This document shows, in pieces, positions 29,501 through 36,600 of a stretch of DNA of 64,000 nt. The stretch lies in assembly GCA_019055375.1 (NCBI GenBank), contig JAHQIW010007187.1:124001-188000 (forward strand), written 5' to 3'. How positions within the stretch are numbered: position 1 is the first letter of the stretch; the number at the start of each line of letters is the position of its first letter. A program made the position numbers and the translations under genes. The notes below the pieces were generated by a model. It did not search any database. It saw only the letters and a program-made list of their open reading frames with translations, and had not been told where the DNA came from. The DNA comes from Parelaphostrongylus tenuis (lineage: Eukaryota; Nematoda; Chromadorea; Rhabditida; Metastrongylidae).

Positions 29501-32500
29501 TGATAAAATTCAAAGTACCAAAAAGCACCGACGGTCATAAAACATCGTCGAGACCAGATTGAATCGCACAGCTCATGAACGAAGATTGATTGCCAAACAA
29601 AAGTTGTAGCTCAAGGTTGTTAGCGCGTCAGGAAAAACACTATGACGAGCAAAATATAATTCAATTCAAGAAGCATCACGTTTTCATTTGACTCAGATGG
29701 TTCACTTCGAACTCAGTGAATATAGTTTACAACAGAGAGAATGTCCAAGAAGAACACCTAGGATTGGCGAGCTTCAGATATTGATCTAACCATGCACATA
29801 ACCGACGAGATGAGCATGCAACGAATTCAAGCATTACAAAGAAAACATATAGGCCATAAGGCAATCTAACGCTATGTGTTAGAATGCAAAGGCAAACTCT
29901 GTTTTGATCTAGGAAAACTAGTAAGTAAGAAAATTGGCAAACCTCTTCATGAATTGAAGATCCAGCATCGTTCTCGTCAACATAATTTCGACTTCCGTGA
30001 TAAGTCCAAATCAATTGTAGCATGAGAACATGATAGAAAACCTGAATAATGAACTACAGTCCGGAGTGATAATGCTCCTGTTTCCGACAGCTATCATGAG
30101 TGAATAAAATTTTATAGATCTAACTATCGAATATAATGAGCAACAAATGCGATAATAGCATTGAAGATCAACTTCTGAAGAGAATGATTCTCAACATCTA
30201 GAACTGTTAGAGTTGGTTGAAAGCTCAAGCAATTGAAGCAGCACAACCGTTCTGATGAACATGCCAGAGCAAAGCTCATGATTTCTCTCAAAAACACTTT
30301 GAAAGTACAACGAACGCTCTCTATGCTGAGCACATAGTAAGGGTTAGAGGTGCCCTGCATTATACATGTACTCGTTAGTTCGCTGCCACGTCCCTAGCTC
30401 AACAAACCCTCCATTTTTCCGGGGTCAGCAAATAGGTGCCATGTTTGTCTCGTAAACAGCAACACTGACTTCACACGTCGGTAGCTCGCCTCAAGCCACT
30501 GTATTGTTCAGTTACGTATTCAGTTACCTCTTGAAATGCTGAATTAAGTCGAAAGTAAGACGTATCCTACGACGACTATCCAATGTCGAGTAACCGCTTC
30601 ATCGTTAATTTACGCATTCCCCATTCAAATATAAGTCAGTGCAATTCCAACGTTGACTGGGCCGCCGTTTTCTCATCTGTTATGAAGTGGTTTGTCAGTG
30701 CTAGTTGGACTGTGCGAGGTATTGAGTGAGAGATGCATTTTGAATAGCGCTGATGCACTTTTTGTAAAAACTATGCATTTAAATTGTAATTCAAGGATAA
30801 TCGTACTATCTCCTCAATGATTTAGAATCCAATTGTAAAGCTCTCTTACTTATATGAACACTTAATCTCAGTCGTACGCATGCTCCACTCTCATGAACGA
30901 TGCACTAAAGCTATTCTCCATTCTCATATTGCACTTGTTATCCTCGATATACTACCGTATTGTTCAGATGTTTAATCATTCAAAATTGAGGTAGTCGCTA
31001 CAGAGATGAACAACGCATGAAAATTCGAGTGCTGTTAGCGACAAATGCAATCAATGTAACACAATTCTTCCAAACGATGAGTTGAATTTCATCATTCCCC
31101 TTCGTGAACCGCTGTTGCGGGTTCAGCAAAGAGATGTATTACCACTTCTGATGCAACATTGGTACTATTTCGAGCTCAAGTTTGTTCTAAAATCCAGCGG
31201 ATTCTCAAACTGTTAGCTTTTTCTGAACAACTAGCCAGTAAATCTCTATACTAGTCCACTAAGGTATTCGACTAATCAACCACAGACCAATCACTAAAAT
31301 GATATATCGCACTATAAAATGTTAAATTTAACAGAAATCTTTAAACTCACCAATAAAAATAGAGGATTAATCAGTGCTGGCATTTGAAGACTATCATTGA
31401 ACCAAAACATCCACCAGATTTCACAAGTAGTTAGTAAAATCGGAGATAGACCAACAATCCTGAATGAAGTTTATCAAAGACTCTAATATTCCTATATTTC
31501 ATTTCCGAAATTCCAGTCATTACGAAAGTTCCATACCTAGCCAAAATTGATTTCCCAGGTAGAATTTCTTGTATAATCGGAATTTGGTACACGTAGATTG
31601 CGAGTATGTGAAAAGCAGCAAAAAAGAGAAGAATCTGAAAGATTAAAAACGAATAGCTTGCAAAAACTTTTCAAATATACGCTTAGTCTTCAACGAAACC
31701 TTCTTGATTCGATTATATATCCCGTGTCGCAGTGGATTGTACAGTGCCCACCAGCTGGCAACAAAAAGAAATACTAGGAAATATACGAAGTTCAGAATAG
31801 ATGGCTGCAATACGTTGCAAAATGTTGAAATACTTGAAAAAACCGCTTCTGACAGTATTAACCCTTTCGACATGAAGTGTCCGTAAATGTGACGCTGGAT
31901 AACGCACCGCTTCCCGGCTTTCTATGGGTTACTATAATAGGTGCCCGCCCCGGCACGAATCTGGCACTTATTTGATAGACTTAATGAGTAGTATTATTCC
32001 AAGCGAACAATCATTTGCTTAATTCTTCATTAGGAAGCATTGGCGCTGTTCCTACTATCAACAGCCTCGATGAAGTCTTTTCGATATTCTATCTCTCACT
32101 GGTCGCAAACCTGATTGAGTGACGATAAAAAATCTAATCTTCATCATAAAACTACAACTTGTCATTTGAGCGTCCTGTCAGTCGGTCAACCGCGCCGCGT
32201 ACCGGGCGAAAAATCAACGTTGTACCGAAAGGGTTAAATATTAGTGATAAAGACAAATTTTACCTGCACACATCCAGCAACAGCTGCAAGAACAATAATA
32301 GCAAAATTCGAAAAGCGTTTTAATGCTATCGTAAATGATCGTGCACCGATCCAAACATTTTCATTGGTTGGACTAAATCATGTCAAAATCACTACGATAA
32401 AAGTTACAACACAAAACCTTTGCAAGAAACTTTACCCATTATTGTCCATGCGAACGGGTCTAACTGTTCCTACTACGTCAACTTCCTGACTTCGATGAGA

Positions 32501-35481
32501 GAATACTACAACCACAACGAACGAGGTTAGTGAAGCAACAAAAGCGATTATCTCAGGGAGAATAGTCAACGCGGAACGAAGTCCAGCCATCGGGTGAAAT
32601 CTTAAAATATTGTACGATCAGATATAACGTTTCGAATGTAATCGAAATGAATGAAAAGCAGCGACGTTAAATATTTTACAGTTCTTTTGAAGATTCACAG
32701 AGACATATCGTACATCTAGTCTGTACAAAAGCGTTGCTGGAAGCAGGACGAATATAGTTATTCAAACACACATTTCCTGGACTTCTCGTAACACATTCCA
32801 GCTCTACTGTGACATTTCAATTTCCAGAACTTTTCAAAGAACTATGAGAGGCGAAGATTACTCAATCCTTTGACGACGGCAGCTGAATCGTTGCGCGCAG
32901 CGTGATCTTCGCTGGTTAGGGTCTATTTCTTATAAAGGGAAAGCTCTCAGTATTGATCAATTTCTAGGAGAAACACCTTGCATTCGACTTCAAAAATTGC
33001 TTCGTTTGAGGTGATTGTGTGCATATCTGGCCTACACACCAAAAATATATCGAGTCAGTGTTGCTTATCCATTCAAACAAGTTTGATATCAATTTACCGA
33101 CTCCAGAGGTATTGATGGTATGAAGAGCCATGGGCACGAAATCGAACCATCGACCTTGTGCCTGACTCGTAGCATTCGACACGCGCTTGTGAGCGCCATG
33201 GCCGAGAAGTTGCAATATTCGCCACTGCGCGTGTGAACCAAGCCCCAGCCCCCCCCCCCCCCCCCTCATGCCCTCCGGCAGTCGACAACGAACGTCCTTA
33301 CGGAACGTCACAGCCAGGCTATCCTCGAGATTACAAGGAGACGTGCTCAACCAGTATTCTACGACGTTCAAGAAAACGAAAAACGAACTGAGCGCTAGAA
33401 GTACTGGGTCCGCACAGTGAAAAAAAAGCACTGCGAAGACGGATCAATAAAATGTCAAAAGGGTTTTTTTCGCCGTTTTGTGAAATTCTCAAGTTTCGTA
33501 TATAACTTCGATGTTCCACGATCTACTTTATACAATCATATATTTTTGGTGCATATATCACTCTTAGACGCGGAGAAAAATGCCTGGGTGAAACTTAATC
33601 TTCTTTCCGTTATTACAGAGTACTCTGAAAGCCTTTTTAAAAAACTAAACTCGGTTTCGAATTGCCACTTTTCAAGCAATTGAATAACTGTTATAAGTAT
33701 CGAATCTTTTCCAATCTCGCAATAAACATTCACTACAATTCTCAAGAATGTTTACACCCTTACCGATATTGTTACGCCAGAGCCATAAACGTGTTTCGGA
33801 GATTTCACCCTCTTCGTCAGTGGCGCACACCCCACATTAAGCCCTGCACTGAAGCAAGGAGGGAGGCGTATGTCGCGACAGTACGCCGAAACACGTGTAT
33901 GGCTCTGGCGTAACAACCTCGTTAAGGCTTTAAACATTCTTAAGAATTATGTTGATTGTTATGACTATGATCGAGAAGCTTTATCCGGCGGGAATCCAGG
34001 TAAGCAGAATACACGAAGTGAATCCACGTAACACACGCCGTCCACAAAAAGTTAAGAAATCAATTTGCATTTGAAATGTCTTACTCATAACAAAATGAAA
34101 TGATAACCTCACAAATCCAGCGTATCGAAGCCACTTCACACTAGTATCATTACACCTTGCAATATACTCTTCTTCACTTGGAACCGTCACAGCTTCAAAT
34201 ATCTGGTAGATTATCATTCCAGTGGTAGTTAGAAGACAGTAAAACGCGCATGCCACTGAGTGCAGTCGTATACTTACTGGAAAAATGGAAATTTACATTG
34301 ATTTTCGAATTACACTGCATTGCTAACGATCCACATCGTCAGCTAAAGAAGCATACTGAATACTGATAATTGATATAGGATAAAAATTGTTCGAAAAAGA
34401 GCCCAAACACTAAGGAATCTAATAAAAAAAAAAACAGTCAGATGTAACGCGAGCTGACGACCGTTAGCATGGAAAACTTAAGGCTAAAGAACATGCCAAT
34501 AAAGTTATTCAGATGTTAGGAACATACGAAGTAGCCAAACTTGGGAAGAAAACTTTTGATATGGTACCTGGCAGGGGAAGGGCCGGATGGATGGTTGGAA
34601 GTACAGGACTCAGCAGAGCGAAGCACACGTAGATCACAGAGATGAAACATGGCCGTATAAATGCAGCTGAAAATTTGTTCAATATATTACCTAATGGATG
34701 TAGAATTTTTGTTTCATGTATTGTAGATATACTAGGAAATCCGAACATTCATTGGTGACTCTTAACCCTCTCGGGAGCGTATGTAATCAATTGGTAACAC
34801 TATTTATAGAGAACTTTTTCGCTGGGAACATATTTTTCTCACTAGACTTTTTGTAATCACTCGAGAGCTTGAATCTCGGTGATTTGAATACTGTGCTTGG
34901 TTTCTGAGCAGGCCTTCTTAGCGTGATTTAACAGCCAAGAGAAAATTTGTGTCGCCTTTGGCGCGTATTTTTTCCATGGCCGGCGTCTGAGTTCCAATTT
35001 TCACTTAACTTTTAGGTCTCATTAGATAGCTTAGATCTTGCTTATTCCGAAACCCGTTTCAGATATTGAACTGGTATTCGATGAGCGCTGTAAAAGCAAA
35101 AAAGAATACTATGTTTCACAATTTGAGTTCCATACGCACATATGAATTATGTACGAATGGAGACGTATGTAGAAAATCATTGGCATCAAAATAACACGGA
35201 AACCTCAGGATATTGTATCCAAAATGGACAAAAAAAAACTTCCAATTGAATAACGAAAATCGCGCGCTGAAAGTGATCAGTCGCAGTCTCCACAAAAATC
35301 AACAAAGTACTCTGACTGACCTCTCCAGACTAAACAGATAATGAGCAGCTGACGACTCAATAACCATACTAGCTCCTAGATCAATTAATCAATGGAAATA
35401 GTCCGAGAACTCACCAAAAAGTAACGACAGAGGCAAAATACCACGATAGAAGAGGCATTTGACAAACGGCGCCACCATCAT
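1..35481 (-). CDS. pezo-1: Piezo-type mechanosensitive ion channel, 5' half (36 exons, 3' end outside the window)
   Basis: Piezo proteins form trimeric, stretch-gated cation channels in the plasma membrane. Exons, 5' to 3': 35481-35415, 34666-34568, 34276-34108, 32600-32436, 32372-32264, 31804-31700, 31634-31537, 31459-31351, 30041-29943, 27357-27292, 26673-26559, 26494-26391, 26245-26117, 25481-25347, 19560-19508, 19394-19289, 19144-19022, 18917-18813, 16369-16278, 15744-15608, 10625-10506 (start unsure), 9440-9316, 9060-8926, 8849-8733, 8622-8524, 7563-7462, 6741-6644, 6580-6477, 4993-4842, 4738-4631, 4549-4443, 3946-3795, 3723-3638, 3090-3023, 2936-2773, 26-<1. All junctions are GT-AG and phases match throughout, apart from the linker at exons 20-21 and single extra bases in exons 30 and 35. 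About 1,307 codons are present; the family is usually about 2,400-2,550 residues. Family signatures include [34 protein letters not shown] and [11 protein letters not shown]. The pore and C-terminal domain are missing because they lie beyond base 1. Confidence 0.95.
1096..1345 (+). repeat. tRNA-derived SINE family A, copy 1
   Basis: This copy shares a body of about 150 bases with copies at 33190, 51236 and 63150. The shared order is CAACAAGAACGCC, an 'AAGATTAYRAGRAGAC' block, 'CTCRACCAGT.TTCTACG', GAAAAACGA and a tail of the ATAAAGTG type. The head (GAGTGGTAGTGATGC) resembles the A box of a tRNA. It is the most diverged of the four. Confidence 0.7.
1867..2200. repeat. TA/TATG microsatellite
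   Basis: Long runs of TA alternate with ATGTATGT and CATACATA stretches. Open frames on both strands here are artefacts of the repeat. Confidence 0.9.
2773..4549 (-). CDS. pezo-1: pezo-1 exons 31-35, exon 35 frameshifted
   Basis: Exon 31: [18 protein letters not shown]. Exon 32: [18 protein letters not shown] and a long helix ending KVALQ; its acceptor is TTACAG at 3946, since the longer upstream open frame would duplicate residues. Exon 33: [15 protein letters not shown]. Exon 34 (3090-3023): [15 protein letters not shown]. Exon 35 (2936-2773): [20 protein letters not shown] in one frame, then [19 protein letters not shown] in the next. Exon 35 has 164 bases where 163 are needed. The coding strand has six T in GTTTTTTCAAATTCG where five would keep frame (about 2848-2855), and the unshifted frame stops at TGA close by. 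Vertebrate Piezo1 has the same order (AGIIWDSVCFFFLLLQRRVF). Confidence 0.88.
3169..3573. mobile_element. palindromic MITE in pezo-1 intron 33 carrying a hammerhead motif
   Basis: Terminal inverted repeats of about 45 bases: TAATCTGGTAACTTATTTCAAG on the left against TAATCTGATAGCATATTTCAAG on the reversed right end, then GCCTTTCATGARGTCTAATAT in both. TA flanks both ends. It makes up 405 of the 547 bases of the intron. The right arm holds an intact-core hammerhead (3471-3517). The left arm holds a decayed reverse copy with GACGCGCGTC followed by TAGCAC. Confidence 0.85.
3471..3517 (+). ncRNA. hammerhead ribozyme motif, type I, intact core
   Basis: In order: GTGTGCTA (stem I, 5' strand), CTGATGA, stem II GGC/GCC around an 11-base loop, GAAA, a tiny stem III ACG/CGT with a two-base loop, then GTC as the cleavage triplet (cut expected after 3514) and TAG. 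Only CTA/TAG pairs directly in stem I of this copy. The opposite arm of the element still has TAGCAC, which would pair with GTGCTA perfectly, so the ancestor had a full stem I. The small stem III with GAAAC and CGUC resembles the Schistosoma satellite hammerhead. Confidence 0.75.
4631..4738 (-). CDS. pezo-1: pezo-1 exon 30, with an apparent +1 frameshift
   Basis: The exon enters in phase 0 ([13 protein letters not shown] follows LLLASCQ, like 'QVFSAER' in Piezo1) but must leave in phase 2 ([11 protein letters not shown] joined to SFVDFIKIG, like 'NPIPNFIHCRSYLDMLK'). Its length of 108 is one base too long. The entry frame hits TGA at about 4645. The shift must lie between, in an A-rich stretch (coding strand CTCAAACCAAAACAATCC, about 4650-4667). 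Removing one A would restore the frame. No internal intron is possible there. Confidence 0.8.
4842..7563 (-). CDS. pezo-1: pezo-1 exons 26-29: most conserved blade block
   Basis: Exon 26 (7563-7462) encodes [18 protein letters not shown] and FGFFKFGLE. Exon 27 (6741-6644) encodes [20 protein letters not shown]. Exon 28 (6580-6477) encodes [19 protein letters not shown] then [10 protein letters not shown]. Exon 29 (4993-4842) completes [12 protein letters not shown] and runs to [12 protein letters not shown]. Together these match the vertebrate order FFYKFGLE, MNFLVTLHG, LYQYLLCLG, YPW and DFLLLLCASQ, which makes the family call secure. Intron 26 carries a TTAA-type MITE and intron 28 an internally deleted mariner. 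Confidence 0.95.
5033..6410 (+). mobile_element. internally deleted mariner-like element in pezo-1 intron 28
   Basis: The left end (GTTCCGTTAGTTTTGGCACT, then a run including GTGATTAAAACTACATGACT to about 5150) is an inverted match to the right part (about 6330-6400, TTCGCAAAAAATGCTCAATTG and AATTATGCAGCTTCA). Between them a plus-strand fragment at 6057-6240 reads [20 protein letters not shown] and [14 protein letters not shown], the N-terminal helix-turn-helix of a mariner transposase. The catalytic domain is absent. The same family recurs at 48.55-49.39 kb. Confidence 0.75.
6775..7354. mobile_element. TTAA-type MITE with CCCTTTCGGTA termini, copy 1 (pezo-1 intron 26)
   Basis: The left end is ACCCTTTCGGTACCACACGC and the right end is the inverse of GCGGTATCGAAAGGG. 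The inner left sequence (TTCGCC, then CACGCGGCGCGATCAACC) matches the inner right end of the copy at 31858-32237, so the two are one family. The flanks TTGA and CTAA look like decayed TTAA target sites, as in piggyBac-related elements. No transposase was seen. Confidence 0.7.
7564..8523. other. pezo-1 intron 25: tRNA-like fragment, otherwise nothing recognised
   Basis: At about 8334-8385 a fragment (GCAAGCGCTCTAGAATTGG, AAGAGTTCAACTCCCGCC) resembles A and B boxes of a tRNA-derived repeat. TCCTGTTCTGCTATCGCT just before it recurs at 47.57 kb. Nothing else is recognised. Confidence 0.4.
8524..10625 (-). CDS. pezo-1: pezo-1 exons 21-25
   Basis: Exon 21 (ending at 10506 with a GTGAGT donor) encodes a hydrophilic linker ([18 protein letters not shown]). 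Its 5' end is uncertain: a CTACAG acceptor at 10625 fits the phase, but the frame stays open upstream to about 10800 without a good acceptor. Exon 22 gives [19 protein letters not shown], equivalent to the 'LLWRFVEIH' helix of vertebrate Piezo1. Exon 23 is a long helix pair ending KMIYQ, a conserved Piezo motif. Exon 24 is extracellular-like, with a CNATG sequon and [10 protein letters not shown], the counterpart of 'WFGV'. Exon 25 is a helix followed by the RQRHSRRMQ basic stretch. Phases at exons 22-25 are 0-0-0-0. Confidence 0.9.
9441..10505. other. pezo-1 intron 21: dispersed intronic repeat
   Basis: The intron holds no gene. The part at about 9950-10330 resembles the dispersed A/T-rich family seen at 28.4, 34.8, 40.8, 52.4, 56.6 and 60.7 kb. 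Confidence 0.4.
11330..12450 (+). pseudogene. degenerate mariner transposase
   Basis: Across several frames the plus strand reads fragments in transposase order. They include a FYELKVGG start at about 11548, [15 protein letters not shown], a [19 protein letters not shown] block, and near the end [10 protein letters not shown] then [11 protein letters not shown], like the RPH and HP.YSPDL regions. There are many stops and shifts. It lies antisense in a pezo-1 intron and cannot make a transposase. Confidence 0.65.
12480..13230 (+). pseudogene. possible dead retrocopy of an unrecognised host gene
   Basis: Between 12540 and 13222 the plus strand reads protein-like sequence in two frames: [57 protein letters not shown], then (shifted) a low-complexity acidic and basic part around 13100-13220. 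There are no introns, and stop codons sit between blocks. The family is unknown. It could be a processed pseudogene or an old transposon protein. It is antisense to pezo-1. Confidence 0.35.
14360..14590. repeat. purine-rich tract with GA microsatellite
   Basis: Almost pure G/A on the plus strand, ending in an uninterrupted GA run at about 14551-14585. The serine/leucine-rich open frame on the minus strand is a by-product. Confidence 0.9.
15543..15573 (-). CDS. pezo-1: possible 31-base pezo-1 micro-exon (uncertain)
   Basis: The stretch is bounded by a TTTTTGATTTAG acceptor and a GTTAGT donor. In phase 1 it reads [11 protein letters not shown]; in phase 0 it reads SSPLCHSC plus two residues. 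Phase 0 is compatible with the upstream GTGAGA donor inside exon 20 and with the CTACAG acceptor of exon 21. It could be a cassette exon or chance; transcripts would decide. Confidence 0.35.
15608..19560 (-). CDS. pezo-1: pezo-1 exons 15-20
   Basis: Exon 15 (19560-19508) finishes a helix ([17 protein letters not shown]) and joins in phase 2 to exon 16, whose product [20 protein letters not shown] is a typical amphipathic blade segment. Exons 17 and 18 are membrane segments ([40 protein letters not shown]). Exon 19 is extracellular-like ([18 protein letters not shown]). Exon 20 is membrane plus linker ([19 protein letters not shown]). A 5.8-kb intron (19561-25346) separates this group from exon 14. 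Exon 20 may end at 15608 (GTACCG, phase 1) or earlier at a better GTGAGA donor within it. A possible 31-base exon at 15573-15543 has good splice sites and could be used with that earlier donor. The linker is therefore unsettled. Confidence 0.88.
16370..18812. other. pezo-1 intron 18: no feature recognised
   Basis: 2.4 kb of AT-rich sequence. Open frames on the plus strand at 17914-18538 were read and show no domain, no splice pattern and no similarity I recognise. A short GC-rich patch at 17690-17710 resembles the inner part of the TTAA MITE. Confidence 0.4.
22170..22360. other. GC-rich patch of unknown origin
   Basis: About 190 bases (GCACCCGGCTAGGCTTAG, GGACTCCAGGGAACAGAAC, TGTTGGGGCCCGCAC) contrast sharply with the AT-rich surroundings. 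No open frame or tRNA fold is evident. It may be a transposon UTR or a structured RNA relic. Confidence 0.4.
23825..24135 (+). pseudogene. RTE-type LINE 3' end, degenerate
   Basis: Read across frames the plus strand gives [35 protein letters not shown], then after a shift the tail equivalent to ATLARDREKWK and ESLNDQRED. This is the C-terminal end of an RTE reverse transcriptase, also present at 42.5, 43.1, 46.0, 46.4 and 58.5 kb. It has stops and frameshifts. Confidence 0.7.
25347..30041 (-). CDS. pezo-1: pezo-1 exons 9-14: cytoplasmic linker and next blade repeat
   Basis: Exon 9 (30041-29943) ends a helix ([17 protein letters not shown]) and begins an acidic, soluble stretch. Exons 10 and 11 (27357-27292, 26673-26559) encode a hydrophilic linker rich in D, P and G ([18 protein letters not shown]) and a basic segment ([17 protein letters not shown]). 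This is a likely cytosolic loop and the most divergent part of the blade. Exon 12 returns to membrane ([20 protein letters not shown]) and exon 13 gives [17 protein letters not shown]. Exon 14 holds QYVCSMNV and [16 protein letters not shown], matching the 'QY' loop plus re-entrant pattern of a Piezo repeat. All junctions keep phase. An open frame at 29727-29915 downstream of exon 9 was not used. Confidence 0.9.
25745..25850 (+). repeat. SINE family B head fragment
   Basis: AAGCGCAGTGGTTAGAGGTG followed by CGTACATCCCTGCTCGGTC resembles the A and B boxes of the SINE family that is fuller at 48050 and 50327. Confidence 0.5.
27358..29942. other. pezo-1 intron 9: degenerate tandem repeats and dispersed repeat
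   Basis: At 28060-28330 a degenerate repeat of roughly 60 bases recurs, with variants of GAACATAAACTAAGGATGG. At 28380-29100 lies a copy of the dispersed family with 'GTGTTTCACACTCCGCGCG'-like blocks. An open frame at 29727-29915 minus ([16 protein letters not shown]) follows a TTTCCTAG acceptor but does not fit Piezo or the phase. Confidence 0.45.
30330..30540 (+). repeat. SINE family B, partial copy
   Basis: GGTTAGAGGTGCCCTGCAT, then TTTTTCCGGGGTCAGCAAATA and AACAGCAACACTGACTTCACA match the order found in the copies at 48050 and 50327. The tail is missing. Confidence 0.6.
31351..35481 (-). CDS. pezo-1: pezo-1 exons 1-8: start codon and first blade helices
   Basis: The start is ATG at 35481-35479, with a second in-frame ATG next to it. 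An in-frame TGA lies 12 bases upstream, so no longer N-terminus is possible without another exon. Exon 1 gives [23 protein letters not shown], the usual first Piezo transmembrane helix. Exon 2 continues with [16 protein letters not shown]. Exon 3 to 4 joins as AGFVR/FHPMAG using a GTTATC donor at 34107; the nearby GTGAGG would break the frame. Exon 6 carries [19 protein letters not shown], exon 7 a YVYQIP motif and exon 8 CEIWWMFW. Intron 5 is almost filled by a MITE. Phases run 1-1-2-2-0-0-2-0. The first exon might be preceded by untranslated exons, which could not be seen. Confidence 0.93.
31858..32237. mobile_element. TTAA-type MITE, copy 2 (fills pezo-1 intron 5)
   Basis: Begins TTAACCCTTTCGACATGAAG and ends CGTTGTACCGAAAGGGTTAA, that is, inverted CCCTTTCG ends flanked by TTAA on both sides, as in piggyBac-type insertion. 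It is 380 bases with the target sites and lies inside an intron of 459 bases. Without it the intron would be about 83 bases, a normal size for the short introns of this gene. Confidence 0.8.
33190..33460 (+). repeat. tRNA-derived SINE family A, copy 2, with C17 tract
   Basis: The head reads GCCATGGCCGAGAAGTTGC, like GTGGCCGAGTGGGTGTGATG at 63158. A run of 17 C (33249-33265) interrupts it, and the body CTATCCTCGAGATTACAAGG follows. The tail is ATCAATAAAATGTC. Just upstream on the minus strand (33110-33200) a tRNA-like stretch ends GGTTCGATTTC. Confidence 0.7.
33739..33949. mobile_element. foldback element with hammerhead-derived arms
   Basis: Arms of about 62 bases are inverted copies: ATTCTCAAGAATGTTTACACC on the left against ATTCTTAAGAATGTTTAAAGC on the reversed right, then GTTGTTACGCCAGAGCC-type sequence in both. 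Each arm contains a decayed hammerhead with CGAAACACGT. It lies in pezo-1 intron 3. Confidence 0.75.
33782..33826 (-). ncRNA. decayed hammerhead motif (left arm)
   Basis: Minus strand order: GCGCCA, CTGACGA, stem II with GAG/CTC (an A/C mismatch next to the core), GAAA, CACGTTTA, TGGCTC. The core bases are present and four stem I pairs remain, but stem III has lost its second pair (G to T). The plus-strand partner at about 33855-33909 keeps GGCGTA/TACGCC, GAAA and CACGTGTA but has lost the CTGANGA box. Neither is likely to cleave. Confidence 0.5.
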
Positions 35482-36300
35482 AATTGATTCCTCTCAGACG
35501 CGTTTAATTGGTGAATACAAAGACTTCGTGCATTCCTTAATTCCTTCAAATTTAGAGAAGGATCTAGTAAATCTACCAAATGTGGATTCTTTAGCGAATT
35601 TTTTCATTACGAGAAAACAGTCGTGGAACAAAATTGGTTAGGATATAAAGATCACATTCTGATATACGCATAATATACAATTTCAAAGGGATAGATAGAA
35701 AAGTAGCAAGGGAAAAGATTACAAACCATCAAGAACATGTAAAACTCCAAGTTCCAGCCTACTTTGAAGAGCATTTATTTTTGAGATTAACGGAAGAAAA
35801 TTTTACGACAATGAAGTGTCAGGGGGTTTCCATAGAAACCACTCACTATGTTTACAAGAAAAGTCGCAAGATCAACAGTCAAAGAAGCAATTCAGATAAA
35901 TTAATCAATTATAACCAAACCCACCAGTCCTTTGAAATGTTAACATCAACTGCGTAGCTATGTCAAAACTTGTTTTACACAATCTCATGATAAGTATAAC
36001 AATATCTTCAAGGTCTAGTCAGATTGAATGATATAGCTCAATAATGATATCTATAATGACGAAGAAAATCGACTTTATCGAAGAGTCTCATCTAAAACTC
36101 TACAACGACCAGCTGCACAAAGAAAATCACTGAGAAAAGCCGATTAGAATTCTCACATGATGCAACATGAATAAAAAGTAAACATGCTTTCACCAAATTG
36201 AATTATGCAGGTCTCTTCTTGAATAATGAAGACCTAAGGAAATGTCGCTTAGCTATGAGGAAAATATTGACCAACCACATCAAAATTAATGAAAATAGAT
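35482..36300. other. region upstream of pezo-1: no recognised promoter or gene
   Basis: This should contain the pezo-1 5' UTR and proximal promoter. No TATA box, spliced-leader acceptor or clear motif could be assigned. Dispersed repeat of the 34.8-kb type lies just inside the gene. Confidence 0.3.
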
Positions 36301-36600
36301 ATTCGAAGTATTTCATTTTGTACAAGTCAGCTAATGCTAGGCCGACCGCTGCAAGTTGGATTGCGACCGAAAGAGCAAATATTATCGCTTGACAATCGCC
36401 TTAAAATCGTGCTGTCTCCTAAGGAACTGCCGGATCATGCTAGGTCATCTCAACATGGCTGAAGCCCTCCATAAAAATGTAATAGGACGATACTTCTTCC
36501 ATGTGGCAATCCTTCTATCCTATTCTTCACAATGCGACGATTCGGAAAGCCTTCACTGAAGGAACAGGAACTGCTTCGCACACTCGACTGGAATAATAGC

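Noticed and set aside
29727..29915. Extra pezo-1 exon after exon 9
   Set aside because: It has an acceptor and an open frame, but no Piezo similarity, and it would break the phase to exon 10.
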